Position numbers and translations under genes: made by a program. This document shows positions 1 through 8,565 of a DNA stretch of 64,000 bases, in pieces. Within the stretch, counting starts at the first letter, position 1. Every line of letters starts with the position of its first letter. Source of the stretch: Cetobacterium somerae ATCC BAA-474 (GTDB lineage: Bacteria > Fusobacteriota > Fusobacteriia > Fusobacteriales > Fusobacteriaceae); assembly GCF_000479045.1 (NCBI RefSeq), contig NZ_KI518200.1, positions 62,001-126,000 on the forward strand, read 5' to 3'. The notes under the pieces were generated by a model, which saw only the letters and a program-made list of their open reading frames with translations, was not told the DNA's origin and made no database searches.

Positions 1-597
1 TTTATAACTTAGAGTATTTTTATCATAAATATCAATCTCTTTATGACAACTTTCTTCTAAATATATAAATTCGTATGCCTCCCCTGCTTTTCCATATTTA
101 TTTTTCATTAATTTTGCATCTATTAAATAAATTTCATTATTTTCTACTATAAAGTTACTTAATTGAGAATCTCCATGTAAATAACCTCTAGCATGTATTT
201 TTCTCAATTCTTTTTCTACTAGTTTTAAATTTTTTTGAGTTGCTGGTTTTCCAGATAAATACGAACTCACTAAAAATGAATCAACACATATTCCAAAAAT
301 TTTTCTCTCCCAATACATTATAGGAACAGGTCCTTTAAAACCATTCTCTTTTATTTTTAAATAATTTTCATATTCTCGTTTACTTTCACTTCCCCTAATT
401 AGGGAAGTTATTCTTTGCCATATACGATTATTCTTTTCTTTAGGAATTTTATAAACATATTTATTTCCATCAATATCAATTAATATAACCTTACTTCTAT
501 CGTCATTTTTTAAATCTTTAATAACTTTAAATTCTTCTCTCTTAATTTTATTAACTAAATTAAAATCCGCTTCGCTATTACATAATATTTTTTCCAT
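1..597 (-). CDS. LPS core kinase, RfaY/WaaY-like (partial, C-terminus beyond window)
   Basis: Reading the minus strand from ATG at 597 gives an uninterrupted 199-codon frame that runs off the left edge. A kinase-like core is visible: a catalytic-loop motif L-H-G-D-S-Q-L-S-N-F followed by Y-L-I-D-A-K, which matches the protein-kinase-fold LPS core (heptose) kinases of the RfaY/WaaY type. A Lys in the N-terminal YVYKIPK stretch is a likely ATP-binding residue. The start overlaps the stop of the upstream heptosyltransferase by one base (TAATG), so the two are probably translationally coupled. The heptosyltransferase neighbour supports phosphorylation of inner-core sugar at the cytoplasmic face. 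A Kdo kinase or another small-molecule kinase of this fold is the alternative. Confidence 0.75.
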   Translation of the reverse strand, partial: MEKILCNSEADFNLVNKIKREEFKVIKDLKNDDRSKVILIDIDGNKYVYKIPKEKNNRIWQRITSLIRGSESKREYENYLKIKENGFKGPVPIMYWERKIFGICVDSFLVSSYLSGKPATQKNLKLVEKELRKIHARGYLHGDSQLSNFIVENNEIYLIDAKLMKNKYGKAGEAYEFIYLEESCHKEIDIYDKNTLSYK

Positions 598-1610
598 TAC
601 ACCCTCTTCAAAATTTGTAGAATTTTTTCATAGACTTGTTTTGGTTTTATATCTAACATACATTTAAAATGACCTTTTGGACACTTATCTCCTCCGTGTA
701 TTGCACACGGTCTACAAGAAAGATTTTCAATTTCTAAAACTTCACTATTTTTACTCCATGGAAAAAATCCAAACTCTTTCACAGTTGGGCCAAAAATTGC
801 AAGAATTGAGGTTTTCTTAAAAGCTGACGCTATATGTATCGGTGATGAATCATTTGTTAAAACTACTTTAACTCTTTTTAAAACCTCTGCTAATTCTAAC
901 AATGTTGTTTTTCCTCTTAAATCTAAAACACCTTGTTGAATATTTACATTTAAATACAACTCATCTTTACCACCAATAACAATAACTTTCTTACCATTTT
1001 CTACTAGCAAATCAATTACTTCATTAAAATATTCTAAAGGCCACTTTTTTGTAAACCACTTACTTCCAGGAGCTACTGCTATAATCTCTTGATTGTTAAA
1101 ATTATTTTCATTCCAAATCTTGTCAACTGCATCAATATCTTTTTTATTTGGATATAATTCTATTGGATATTTTTCTCTTGAATTAGATGGAACCTCTCCT
1201 ATAAATGACAATAATTTATCCACTTCATGTTTACTCTTATCATAACTTATTTTATCAGTGAATAAGCAAGATCCACTTGCTATATCGTAACCAACTCTCT
1301 TAGGAGATCTTGTCAACCACGCTAAAATAGAACTTCTTAAATATCTATGAGGTGTTAAGACCATGTTGAAATTTTCATATCTCAATCTTCTTCCTAAAGC
1401 TAATAGCCCTTTAACTCCTGAATGGCTTCCTCTTTTATCATATTCTATTATCTCAGTTACATTTGGATTATTTCTCAAAATAGTGGCACCAATAGGAGTA
1501 GTTACATAAGTAATTTTTGCTTCTGGGTATACCTCTTTTATTCTTTTTAATAACGGTGTTGATAAAACAATATCTCCTATAAAAGCTGTATGTATTACTA
1601 ATATTTTCAC
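597..1610 (-). CDS. waaF: ADP-heptose:LPS heptosyltransferase II-type glycosyltransferase (GT9)
   Basis: 337 aa, normal for GT9. The N-terminus MKILVIHTAFIGDIVLSTP is the GT9 signature strand-loop-helix. The donor-binding region near residue 180 has A-P-G-S-K-W-x-x-K-x-W-P, and N-D-S-S-P-I-H-I-A-S-A-F lies near residue 252. Near residue 300 a Cys cluster, C-R-P-C-x6-K-C-P-x2-H-x2-C-M, resembles heptosyltransferase II proteins. The enzyme would transfer L-glycero-D-manno-heptose from ADP-heptose to the growing inner core on the cytoplasmic side of the inner membrane. It sits second to last in the visible LPS operon and overlaps the kinase start by one base. The exact acceptor cannot be read from the sequence. 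Confidence 0.85.
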   Translation of the reverse strand: MKILVIHTAFIGDIVLSTPLLKRIKEVYPEAKITYVTTPIGATILRNNPNVTEIIEYDKRGSHSGVKGLLALGRRLRYENFNMVLTPHRYLRSSILAWLTRSPKRVGYDIASGSCLFTDKISYDKSKHEVDKLLSFIGEVPSNSREKYPIELYPNKKDIDAVDKIWNENNFNNQEIIAVAPGSKWFTKKWPLEYFNEVIDLLVENGKKVIVIGGKDELYLNVNIQQGVLDLRGKTTLLELAEVLKRVKVVLTNDSSPIHIASAFKKTSILAIFGPTVKEFGFFPWSKNSEVLEIENLSCRPCAIHGGDKCPKGHFKCMLDIKPKQVYEKILQILKRV

Positions 1611-1612
1611 GC

Positions 1613-2638
1613 TTATCTCTCCAATCTATCTATTATTGCCTGAACTATTTTCTCTTTAATATTTTCATTATAAGAATCAAAATCTTTATGCTTATAATTT
1701 TCTTTTGTATTTTCATCTGGTATTATATATGTAACATCTTCATTACCAAAAATACCCCACCTCATAGGACTTTGAGTTGCTTTTTTAGGATATAAAGCTA
1801 CTATACTTTTTTGTAAAGAACCTGCTATATGAGTTGGTCCTGTTGAACCTCCAAAATAAACTTTAGCTCTATTTATAACTGCTCCTATATTTAAAAGTTC
1901 TCCTCCATTTGCAAACAGGTATACTCTGTCTCTTCCTATTTTTTCTAAAAGCTTTAATCCTCTTTCTTCATCCGAAATATGTGCTGTTACAATTACATCA
2001 ATATTTTTTTCTCTATCTATAACTTCTCTTAAAATATCTGCATACTGATCATCTGTTATATTTTTTGCAGAACCACCCATAAACGGATTTACAACTAACA
2101 CTTTATCTCCAATACTATTATCTTTGAAAAATTTTTCAGCAGCTTCTAAGTTACTTTTATCTAGAAAAATCTGAGTATTTATTTCAAATCTATCTTCAAA
2201 AAGTTTTTTATCAAGTTTTTTTATTAAATCTAAATTGTATTCTGCTTCATGTTTTATTGATTTAGATCTTTTTTGTAAAACACCTTTATTAAAAGTAAAA
2301 AAAGATTTTATTTTTGATAAAGGTCCTATTTTTATTTTAGCTTTACTTGCTTTTGCTAATTCCATTACAAAATTATCAACATATAAAGCTATAAAAACAT
2401 CGGCATTAAAATATTTTATTTTTTCTAAAAGTTCTTTTTGTCTGTATCTATCTATTTGAACAACTCTATTTATATATGGCAAATTTTTTACTATATTGTA
2501 GTTATAATTTCTCACTAATAAGGTTATTTCAGCTTCAGGATACATTTTTCTAATCATAAAAAAACTAGGAATTGATAGAATTAAGTCACCTATTTTATCC
2601 GTTCTTGCTATTATTATTCTTTTGTAAGTATGAGCCAT
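1613..2638 (-). CDS. GT9 family glycosyltransferase (heptosyltransferase-like)
   Basis: 341 aa. The N-terminal IIIARTDKIGDLILSIPS and the late GGSTGPTHIAGSL motif are the two GT9 hallmarks. VVNPFMGGSAKNI corresponds to the donor-site loop. It lacks the C-terminal Cys cluster of the neighbouring waaF, so it is a paralogue with a different acceptor, perhaps heptosyltransferase I/III or a hexose-adding GT9 enzyme. It starts at ATG 2638, 44 bases inside the upstream GT2 gene, and ends two bases before waaF begins, so it is tightly cotranscribed. The heptose donor is an inference from family and context. Confidence 0.75.
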   Translation of the reverse strand: MAHTYKRIIIARTDKIGDLILSIPSFFMIRKMYPEAEITLLVRNYNYNIVKNLPYINRVVQIDRYRQKELLEKIKYFNADVFIALYVDNFVMELAKASKAKIKIGPLSKIKSFFTFNKGVLQKRSKSIKHEAEYNLDLIKKLDKKLFEDRFEINTQIFLDKSNLEAAEKFFKDNSIGDKVLVVNPFMGGSAKNITDDQYADILREVIDREKNIDVIVTAHISDEERGLKLLEKIGRDRVYLFANGGELLNIGAVINRAKVYFGGSTGPTHIAGSLQKSIVALYPKKATQSPMRWGIFGNEDVTYIIPDENTKENYKHKDFDSYNENIKEKIVQAIIDRLER

Positions 2639-3383
2639 TCTTATACATCTCCCTCAGTTTAAAATATTTTATCATAGAATACATCGAACTTGTTGATGCT
2701 ATGACAAAGCCTTCAATACCATCTAAAAATCCTAATCTAAAAATATACATTTTCAAAAATTTATATATTGGATTTACTACTATATCTAATATACTCACTT
2801 TTTTATTTTTTTTATAATAGTCCTTTGCACCTTCTGTTGTATATCTATTAAATCTATTAAAATAATCTTCCATAGTTAAATATGAATGATGATATATATT
2901 TTCTTTTATTTTAAAGATCTCTTTATTTGCTTTAAATTCTTCGTGAACTATATTATCATTAAATTTTCCAGAACCTTTTTTAAATAATCTTATTGCATAA
3001 GATGTTCCCCATCCTCCATGCTTTATTTGTTTTCCAAAGCAAACTGATAACCTATTTATTTTAAAAATCTCTTTTTTATTGTTAATATCTGATGTTATTT
3101 CTATTATCTTTTTTTTTAACTCTTTTGATATCTCTTCATCTGCGTCTATATTTAAAATCCATTCATTTTTACACTTCTCTATAGCTAAATTTCTTTGTGG
3201 TCCATAGCCCTTCCAAGATTCTATATAGAACTTTGCACCAAACTCTTCTGCTATACTCTTTGTAGCATCTGTTGATCCACTGTCTACAATAACTATTTCA
3301 TCCGCCAATCCTTTAACTGATTCTAAAGTTTTTCTCAATATTTTTTCTTCATTAAAGGTTATCATTGCAACAGATATCTTCAT
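2595..3383 (-). CDS. GT2 family glycosyltransferase, LPS core beta-glucosyltransferase (WaaE/KdtX-like)
   Basis: 262 aa. The GT-A nucleotide-sugar core is clear: ISVAMITFNEEKIL at the start, IVIVDSGSTDAT near residue 32, and the metal-binding I-D-A-D-E-E near residue 97. GYGPQRNLAIE and the HHSYLTMEDYF stretch are typical of the WaaE/KdtX branch that adds a hexose to the inner core. The C-terminal 60 residues hold amphipathic or membrane-associating segments. The ATG at 3383 follows GAAAGGGTGA at a good distance, and a promoter lies just upstream, making this the first gene of the LPS operon. The transferred sugar is not deducible. Confidence 0.8.
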   Translation of the reverse strand: MKISVAMITFNEEKILRKTLESVKGLADEIVIVDSGSTDATKSIAEEFGAKFYIESWKGYGPQRNLAIEKCKNEWILNIDADEEISKELKKKIIEITSDINNKKEIFKINRLSVCFGKQIKHGGWGTSYAIRLFKKGSGKFNDNIVHEEFKANKEIFKIKENIYHHSYLTMEDYFNRFNRYTTEGAKDYYKKNKKVSILDIVVNPIYKFLKMYIFRLGFLDGIEGFVIASTSSMYSMIKYFKLREMYKNGSYLQKNNNSKNG

Positions 3384-3417
3384 TTTTTCACCCTTTCTTT
3401 TTTACTACTTACTCTTA

Positions 3418-3446
3418 ATTATACCAAATAATATGTTAATTTACAA
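3418..3446 (-). promoter_or_regulatory. Sigma70-type promoter of the LPS-core operon
   Basis: On the minus strand TTGTAA (3446-3441) is followed after 17 bases by a perfect TATAAT (3423-3418), about 35 bases before the first GT gene. No other gene lies between it and the PFOR terminator. Confidence 0.55.
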
Positions 3447-3460
3447 AAAAGTTTTGTAAT

Positions 3461-3494
3461 AAAAAAAGAGATAAGGTACTTCTACCTTATCTCT
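3461..3494 (-). terminator. Intrinsic terminator after the PFOR gene
   Basis: A perfect 12-bp stem (AGAGATAAGGTA at 3467-3478 with TACCTTATCTCT at 3483-3494) has a 4-base loop and is followed on the minus strand by a run of seven T. It lies 13 bases beyond the PFOR stop and separates PFOR from the LPS operon. Confidence 0.85.
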
Positions 3495-3507
3495 AAATTT
3501 CAAAGAA

Positions 3508-6500
3508 TTACTTAGCTTCAGCTGTGAAGTCTAATGATGCAAGTCTTTGATATTGTCTCCATCTTCTTTGAGACTCTGATTTATTTTTAGCAAATAAATC
3601 TTTTGCATGTTCTGGTTTAGATTTTGCTAATGTAGCATATCTAACTTCTCCCATTAGATAATCATTGTAATTATCCCAGTTAGGTTCTTTACAATCGATT
3701 TGAAGAGGGTTCTTTCCTTCTTTTTCTAATAATGGATTATATCTGAATATTGGCCAGTATCCACACTCTGTAGCTTTTTTCATCTCAAGTTGACTGTTAC
3801 CCATTCCATTCTTTAATCCATGACTTATACAAGGAGCATAAGCTATGATTAATGATGGTCCTGGATATGCCTCAGCTTCAGCAATTGCTTTTAAGTATTG
3901 AGCTTGGTTAGCTCCCATAGATACTTGTGCAACATAGATATGTCCGTAAGACATTGCAATAGCAGCTAAATCTTTCTTCTTATTAGGTTTTCCTGCAGCT
4001 GCGAATTTTGCTACTGCTCCTGTTTGAGTTGATTTAGATGCTTGTCCTCCTGTATTAGAGTAAATTTCAGTATCCATTACTAAAACGTTAACGTCATCTG
4101 AAGAAGCTAAAACGTGGTCTAATCCTCCATAACCGATGTCATAAGCCCATCCGTCTCCTCCAAATATCCATTGTGATTTCTTAACAAGATATTGCTTCAA
4201 CTCTAAAATTTCTGTTGATACTCCACAGTTACATGCTTCTAAAGCTGGAACTAATCTATTTCTGATTTCTTTAGTTTTATTTCCATCTGCTCTATTTTCA
4301 ATCCACTCAGCAAACATTGCTGCAACTTCTGGAGAAACATTTGCCATGTTTTCTTCCATTATTGTTTGAATTCTATCTCTCATTGTTTCAACAGCTGTTG
4401 CCATTCCGTATCCAAACTCTGCGTTATCCTCAAATAATGAGTTACCCCATGATGGTCCTTCTCCACAGCTATTTGTTGTATATGGAGTTGATGGTGCTGA
4501 TCCTCCATAAATTGAAGAACATCCTGTAGCGTTAGCTATCATCATTCTGTCTCCAAATAATTGAGTTATTGCTTTAATATAAGGAGTTTCTCCACATCCT
4601 CCACAAGCTCCGTGGAACTCAAATAATGGTTGTGCAAATTGTGATCCTTTTACTGATGTTTTTGGCATAAACTCATCTTTATATGTTACTTCGTTGAATA
4701 AGTAGTCAGCATTTTCTTGCTCACCTTTTTCAACTTCTTGTCCAATAGGTACCATAACTAAAGCTTTCTCTTTAGCTGGACATACGTTAGCACATAGTCC
4801 ACATCCTGTACAATCTAATGGAGATACTTGGATTTTATACTCTAATCCTTCTAACCCTTTTCCAATTGGAGTTTTTGTTTTTAACTCGTTTGGTGCTCCT
4901 GCTTTTTCCTCAGCTGTCATTAAGAATGGTCTTATAACTGCGTGTGGACAAACATATGAACATTGGTTACATTGGATACAGTTTTCAGATTTCCACTCAG
5001 GAACGTTTACTGCAACTCCTCTTTTTTCGAAAGCTGTTGTTCCGTTCTCAAATGTTCCATCTTCATATCCTAAGAATGTAGAAACTGGTAACTCTTCTCC
5101 TTTTAAAGCATTTATAGGTTTTGCAATTTTCTCTACAAATGACTCTAATTTAGATGTTGATCCACATCCACATCCTGTACAAGAGCAAGCTCCTTTTTCT
5201 TCAACAACTTCAGTTGTTAAGTTAGCCCATGAAGGATCAACTGTAATTTGAACTAATTCTCCAGCTCCTTTATCAATAGCTTCATAGTTCATTTTAACAA
5301 TTGCGTCACCTTTTTTAGCATATGACTTTTCAGCATATTGCTTCATATAAGTTTGTGCATCTTCAAATGGAATAACATCTGCTAATTTAAAGAATGCTGA
5401 TTGCATTATTGTATTAGTTCTTCCTGCTAATCCTATTTCTGCTGCTAATTTATTAGCATTTATAATGTAGAACTTAGCGTTTTTCTCTGCTAATTGTTTC
5501 TTAACTGAATTTGGTAAATGAGCTACAACCTCATCTTTATCCCATACACAGTTTAATAAGAATGTTCCACCTTGCTTTAATCCACCTATCATATCGTATT
5601 GTGTTAAGTATGCTGGTACTGAACAAGCAACGAAGTTTGGTGAAGATACTAAGTAAGTTGATTTAATTGGATGTTTACCAAATCTTAAGTGAGATCTTGT
5701 TGATCCTCCAGATTTCTTTGAGTCATATGCAAAGTATCCTTGTGCATATAAATCTGTTTTATCTCCAATAATTTTAATTGAGTTTTTGTTAGCTCCAACT
5801 GTACCATCTGATCCAAGTCCGAAGAATAAGCACTCTCTTACTCCTTCTGCTCCTGTTTCAATGCTTGGTCCAACTTCAAGAGATTTGTAAGTTACGTCAT
5901 CGTTGATTCCAACTACAAATCCATCTTTTGGCTCATCTTGCTTTAAGTTATCAAATACAGCTTTCATTTGAGCTGGTGTTGTGTCTTTTGAAGATAATCC
6001 ATATCTTCCACCCACGATTACTGGAGCGTTTTCCATTCCATAGAATAATCCTCTAACGTCCATGTATAAAGGCTCTCCTAATGCTCCAGGTTCTTTTGTT
6101 CTATCTAGTACAGCAATTTTCTTAACTGTCTTAGGGAATACATTGAAGAAGTATTCAGCAGAGAATGGTCTATATAAGTGAACATTGATAAGTCCTACCT
6201 TTTCTCCTTTTCCTACTAAATAATCAACTGTCTCTATTAATGTTTCACAAACAGATCCCATAGCAATAACAATATGCTCTGCATCTGGTGCTCCATAATA
6301 GTTAAATGGCTTATAATCTCTTCCAGTTACTTTTGAAATTTCTTCCATATAGTTAGCTACAATTGCAGGTACTGCATCGTAGAATTTATTTTGTACTTCT
6401 CTAGTTTGGAAGTAGATATCGTCGTTTTGAGCTGTTCCTTTTGTTACTGGGTGCTCTGGGTTTAAAGCTCTTTCTCTGAAAGCTTTAATAGCATCCATAT

Positions 6501-7086
6501 CTACTAATCTCTTGAATACATCAAAATCCATTACTTCAACTTTTTGAATTTCGTGTGAAGTTCTGAATCCATCAAATATATTCATGAAAGGAACTCTTGA
6601 TTTAATAGCTGCTAAGTGTGCAACTCCTGATAAATCCATTACTTCTTGTACTGAGCTCTCAAATAACATAGCAAATCCAGTTTGTCTAGCTGCATAAACG
6701 TCTTGGTGATCACCAAATATTGATAACGCTTGTGCTGCTAACGCTCTTGCTGATACGTGGATAACTCCTGGTAAAAGTTCTCCAGCTATTTTATACATAT
6801 TAGGCACTTTTAATAGTAATCCTTGTGATGCTGTATATGTTGTAGTTAAAGCTCCTGCCTGTAAAGATCCGTGAACTGTTCCAGCTGCTCCTGCCTCTGA
6901 TTGCATTTCAACAACTTTTACTGGAACTCCAAACATATTTTTCATTCCTCTTGATGCCCACTCGTCAGTGTACTCAGCCATTGGCGATGATGGAGTTATT
7001 GGATAAATACCTGCTACTTCTGTAAAAGCATATGATGCATATGCTGCAGCTTGGTTACCATCCATAGTTTGCATTTTTTTAGCCAT
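3508..7086 (-). CDS. nifJ: Pyruvate:ferredoxin (flavodoxin) oxidoreductase, single-chain
   Basis: 1192 aa from ATG 7086. That start has GGGAGGACAATTCAA in front of it; an upstream in-frame ATG at 7158 overlaps the -35 box and is rejected. The protein oxidises pyruvate to acetyl-CoA and CO2 and reduces ferredoxin. Seen in order: the N-terminal pyruvate domain (GNQAAAYASYAFTEVAGIYP), the CoA domain, two 4Fe-4S ferredoxin motifs (C-I-Q-C-N-Q-C-x3-C-P and C-T-G-C-G-L-C-x3-C-P, around residues 690 and 745), and the TPP domain (GACGGCGETPY, FGGDGWAYDIGYGGLDH). Residues 634-641 add a C-x-C-x2-C-x-C cluster that I do not recognise as a family feature. The adjacent ackA and pta complete acetate fermentation with ATP formation. 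Confidence 0.95.
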   Translation of the reverse strand: MAKKMQTMDGNQAAAYASYAFTEVAGIYPITPSSPMAEYTDEWASRGMKNMFGVPVKVVEMQSEAGAAGTVHGSLQAGALTTTYTASQGLLLKVPNMYKIAGELLPGVIHVSARALAAQALSIFGDHQDVYAARQTGFAMLFESSVQEVMDLSGVAHLAAIKSRVPFMNIFDGFRTSHEIQKVEVMDFDVFKRLVDMDAIKAFRERALNPEHPVTKGTAQNDDIYFQTREVQNKFYDAVPAIVANYMEEISKVTGRDYKPFNYYGAPDAEHIVIAMGSVCETLIETVDYLVGKGEKVGLINVHLYRPFSAEYFFNVFPKTVKKIAVLDRTKEPGALGEPLYMDVRGLFYGMENAPVIVGGRYGLSSKDTTPAQMKAVFDNLKQDEPKDGFVVGINDDVTYKSLEVGPSIETGAEGVRECLFFGLGSDGTVGANKNSIKIIGDKTDLYAQGYFAYDSKKSGGSTRSHLRFGKHPIKSTYLVSSPNFVACSVPAYLTQYDMIGGLKQGGTFLLNCVWDKDEVVAHLPNSVKKQLAEKNAKFYIINANKLAAEIGLAGRTNTIMQSAFFKLADVIPFEDAQTYMKQYAEKSYAKKGDAIVKMNYEAIDKGAGELVQITVDPSWANLTTEVVEEKGACSCTGCGCGSTSKLESFVEKIAKPINALKGEELPVSTFLGYEDGTFENGTTAFEKRGVAVNVPEWKSENCIQCNQCSYVCPHAVIRPFLMTAEEKAGAPNELKTKTPIGKGLEGLEYKIQVSPLDCTGCGLCANVCPAKEKALVMVPIGQEVEKGEQENADYLFNEVTYKDEFMPKTSVKGSQFAQPLFEFHGACGGCGETPYIKAITQLFGDRMMIANATGCSSIYGGSAPSTPYTTNSCGEGPSWGNSLFEDNAEFGYGMATAVETMRDRIQTIMEENMANVSPEVAAMFAEWIENRADGNKTKEIRNRLVPALEACNCGVSTEILELKQYLVKKSQWIFGGDGWAYDIGYGGLDHVLASSDDVNVLVMDTEIYSNTGGQASKSTQTGAVAKFAAAGKPNKKKDLAAIAMSYGHIYVAQVSMGANQAQYLKAIAEAEAYPGPSLIIAYAPCISHGLKNGMGNSQLEMKKATECGYWPIFRYNPLLEKEGKNPLQIDCKEPNWDNYNDYLMGEVRYATLAKSKPEHAKDLFAKNKSESQRRWRQYQRLASLDFTAEAK
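5158..5187 (-). other. Cys-rich insert in PFOR (C-x-C-x2-C-x-C)
   Basis: Codons for C634, C636, C639 and C641, flanked by Gly/Ser/Thr, lie in the linker before the ferredoxin-like domain. All four Cys codons are intact, and the frame is continuous on both sides. Confidence 0.7.
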
Positions 7087-7129
7087 TTGAATTGTCCTCC
7101 CTTTTTTAATTGACTCTAAAGTTAACTCT

Positions 7130-7158
7130 ATTTTACGAGTATTCTTATTAATTGTCAA
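7130..7158 (-). promoter_or_regulatory. Strong sigma70-type promoter of the PFOR gene
   Basis: A perfect TTGACA (7158-7153), a 17-base spacer and TAAAAT (7135-7130) place the transcript start near 7123, about 37 bases before the ATG at 7086. No hairpin with a T-run is visible between ackA and this promoter. Confidence 0.65.
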
Positions 7159-7259
7159 TTAAAGTTCTCGATTTTTTTAAGAAATTTTTAAACTAATTCA
7201 ACCAAATATAATTTTTTACTGACTAATATGTTTATTTATTAAACAACTTTCAACACTTA

Positions 7260-8465
7260 TTACTTTGTAGCGTTTACAATTTCGTAAGTATCTCTAGCTA
7301 TTACTAACTCTTCATTTGTAGGTATTTTGAATGCTTTTACCTTAGATGTTTCTTTAGTTAAAAGAACATTTCCTTTTTGTCTCTTAGAGTTAACTTCTTT
7401 ATCTAATTCAACTCCGATAAACTCTAATCCTCTTAAAACATCTTCTCTAACTTTTCCAGAATTCTCTCCAATTCCTCCTGTGAAGCAAATTGCGTCTACT
7501 CCACCCATTTGAGCTGCATAGTTTCCAACATATCCTCTTATCTTGTAAGCGAACATATTCTCAGCTAATAATGCTCTTTCATTTCCTGCTGCTGCTGCGA
7601 TTTCCATATCTCTACAGTCTGAAGACTCTCCAAATACTCCTAAGATTCCAGATTGCTTATTCATTCTGTCGTCCATTTCTTTATCTGATAATCCTCTTTT
7701 ATTCTTTATGAATAAAACTGCTGCTGGATCGATATCTCCACATCTAGTTCCCATCATAATTCCTTGTAATGGAGTTAATCCCATAGTTGTATCAATACAT
7801 TTACCATTTTTAACTGCAGATATTGATCCACCGTTTCCTAAGTGACAAACGATTATTTTTGATTCAGCTGGATTTCCTAATAACTCTTGAGCTACTCCTG
7901 AAACAAATTTATGAGATGTTCCGTGGAATCCATACTTTCTAACTTTTAATTCTGTATAATCCTCATATGGTAATGCATACATGTATGCTTCTTTTGGCAT
8001 TGTTTGGTGGAATGATGTATCGAATACTCCAACATTTGGCTTTCCTGGCATTAATTCTTGCATTGTTCTAATTCCTAATAAGTTTGCAGGGTTGTGTAAT
8101 GGTGCCAACTCTGAACACTCTTCCATAGCTGCCATAACTTCTGGAGTTACTAATACTGATGAAGCAAATTTCTCTCCACCGTGTACTACTCTGTGACCTA
8201 TTGCATCAATCTCTTCTACTGATTTTATTACTCCATATTCTGGATTTGTAATAGCATTTATTACTAACTCTAAAGCTTCCTTGTGAGTTGGCATATCTTG
8301 CTTTATTTCGATTTCAAAATCGTTAGCTGGAGTTTCATACTCCATTTTTGATCCTTCGATTCCTATTCTTTCGCAAAGTCCAATTGCAAAAAGCTCTCCT
8401 GATTCAGGATTTAATAATTGGTACTTTAGAGATGAACTACCACAGTTAATAACTAAAACTTTCAT
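7260..8465 (-). CDS. ackA: Acetate kinase
   Basis: 401 aa from ATG 8465, preceded by AAGGTGG with 8-base spacing; an in-frame GTG four codons upstream has no ribosome-binding site. The protein converts acetyl phosphate and ADP to acetate and ATP. ASKHA-fold motifs are present: KVLVINCGSSSLKY at the N-terminus, GHRVVHGGE near residue 120, FDTSFHQTMP near 175, YGFHGTSHK near 205, HLGNGGS near 235 and CFTGGIGENS near 325. It lies downstream of pta in the same orientation with a long hairpin between them, and upstream of the separately promoted PFOR gene. Confidence 0.97.
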   Translation of the reverse strand: MKVLVINCGSSSLKYQLLNPESGELFAIGLCERIGIEGSKMEYETPANDFEIEIKQDMPTHKEALELVINAITNPEYGVIKSVEEIDAIGHRVVHGGEKFASSVLVTPEVMAAMEECSELAPLHNPANLLGIRTMQELMPGKPNVGVFDTSFHQTMPKEAYMYALPYEDYTELKVRKYGFHGTSHKFVSGVAQELLGNPAESKIIVCHLGNGGSISAVKNGKCIDTTMGLTPLQGIMMGTRCGDIDPAAVLFIKNKRGLSDKEMDDRMNKQSGILGVFGESSDCRDMEIAAAAGNERALLAENMFAYKIRGYVGNYAAQMGGVDAICFTGGIGENSGKVREDVLRGLEFIGVELDKEVNSKRQKGNVLLTKETSKVKAFKIPTNEELVIARDTYEIVNATK

Positions 8466-8508
8466 TAAATTTACCACCTTAATTTTATTTTTTATTTTAA
8501 TATATTTG

Positions 8509-8538
8509 ATTTGTAAGGAGTTAAAACTCCTTACAAAT
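8509..8538 (-). other. Long perfect hairpin between pta and ackA
   Basis: ATTTGTAAGGAGTT (8509-8522) and AACTCCTTACAAAT (8525-8538) are perfect inverse complements. On the minus strand the hairpin is followed by CAAATATATT rather than a real T-run, so an RNA-stabilising, processing or partial-termination role fits better than full termination. Confidence 0.5.
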
Positions 8539-8565
8539 TTTTACCTTAATTTAAATTATCGTCTA

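Noticed and set aside
3384-3460. Start of an additional small gene between the LPS operon and PFOR
   Set aside because: The gap contains the LPS promoter and the PFOR terminator; no frame with a ribosome-binding site fits.
7087-7158. Longer PFOR start at 7158
   Set aside because: It overlaps the TTGACA box and lacks a ribosome-binding site, while the ATG at 7086 has a strong one and matches the usual PFOR N-terminus.
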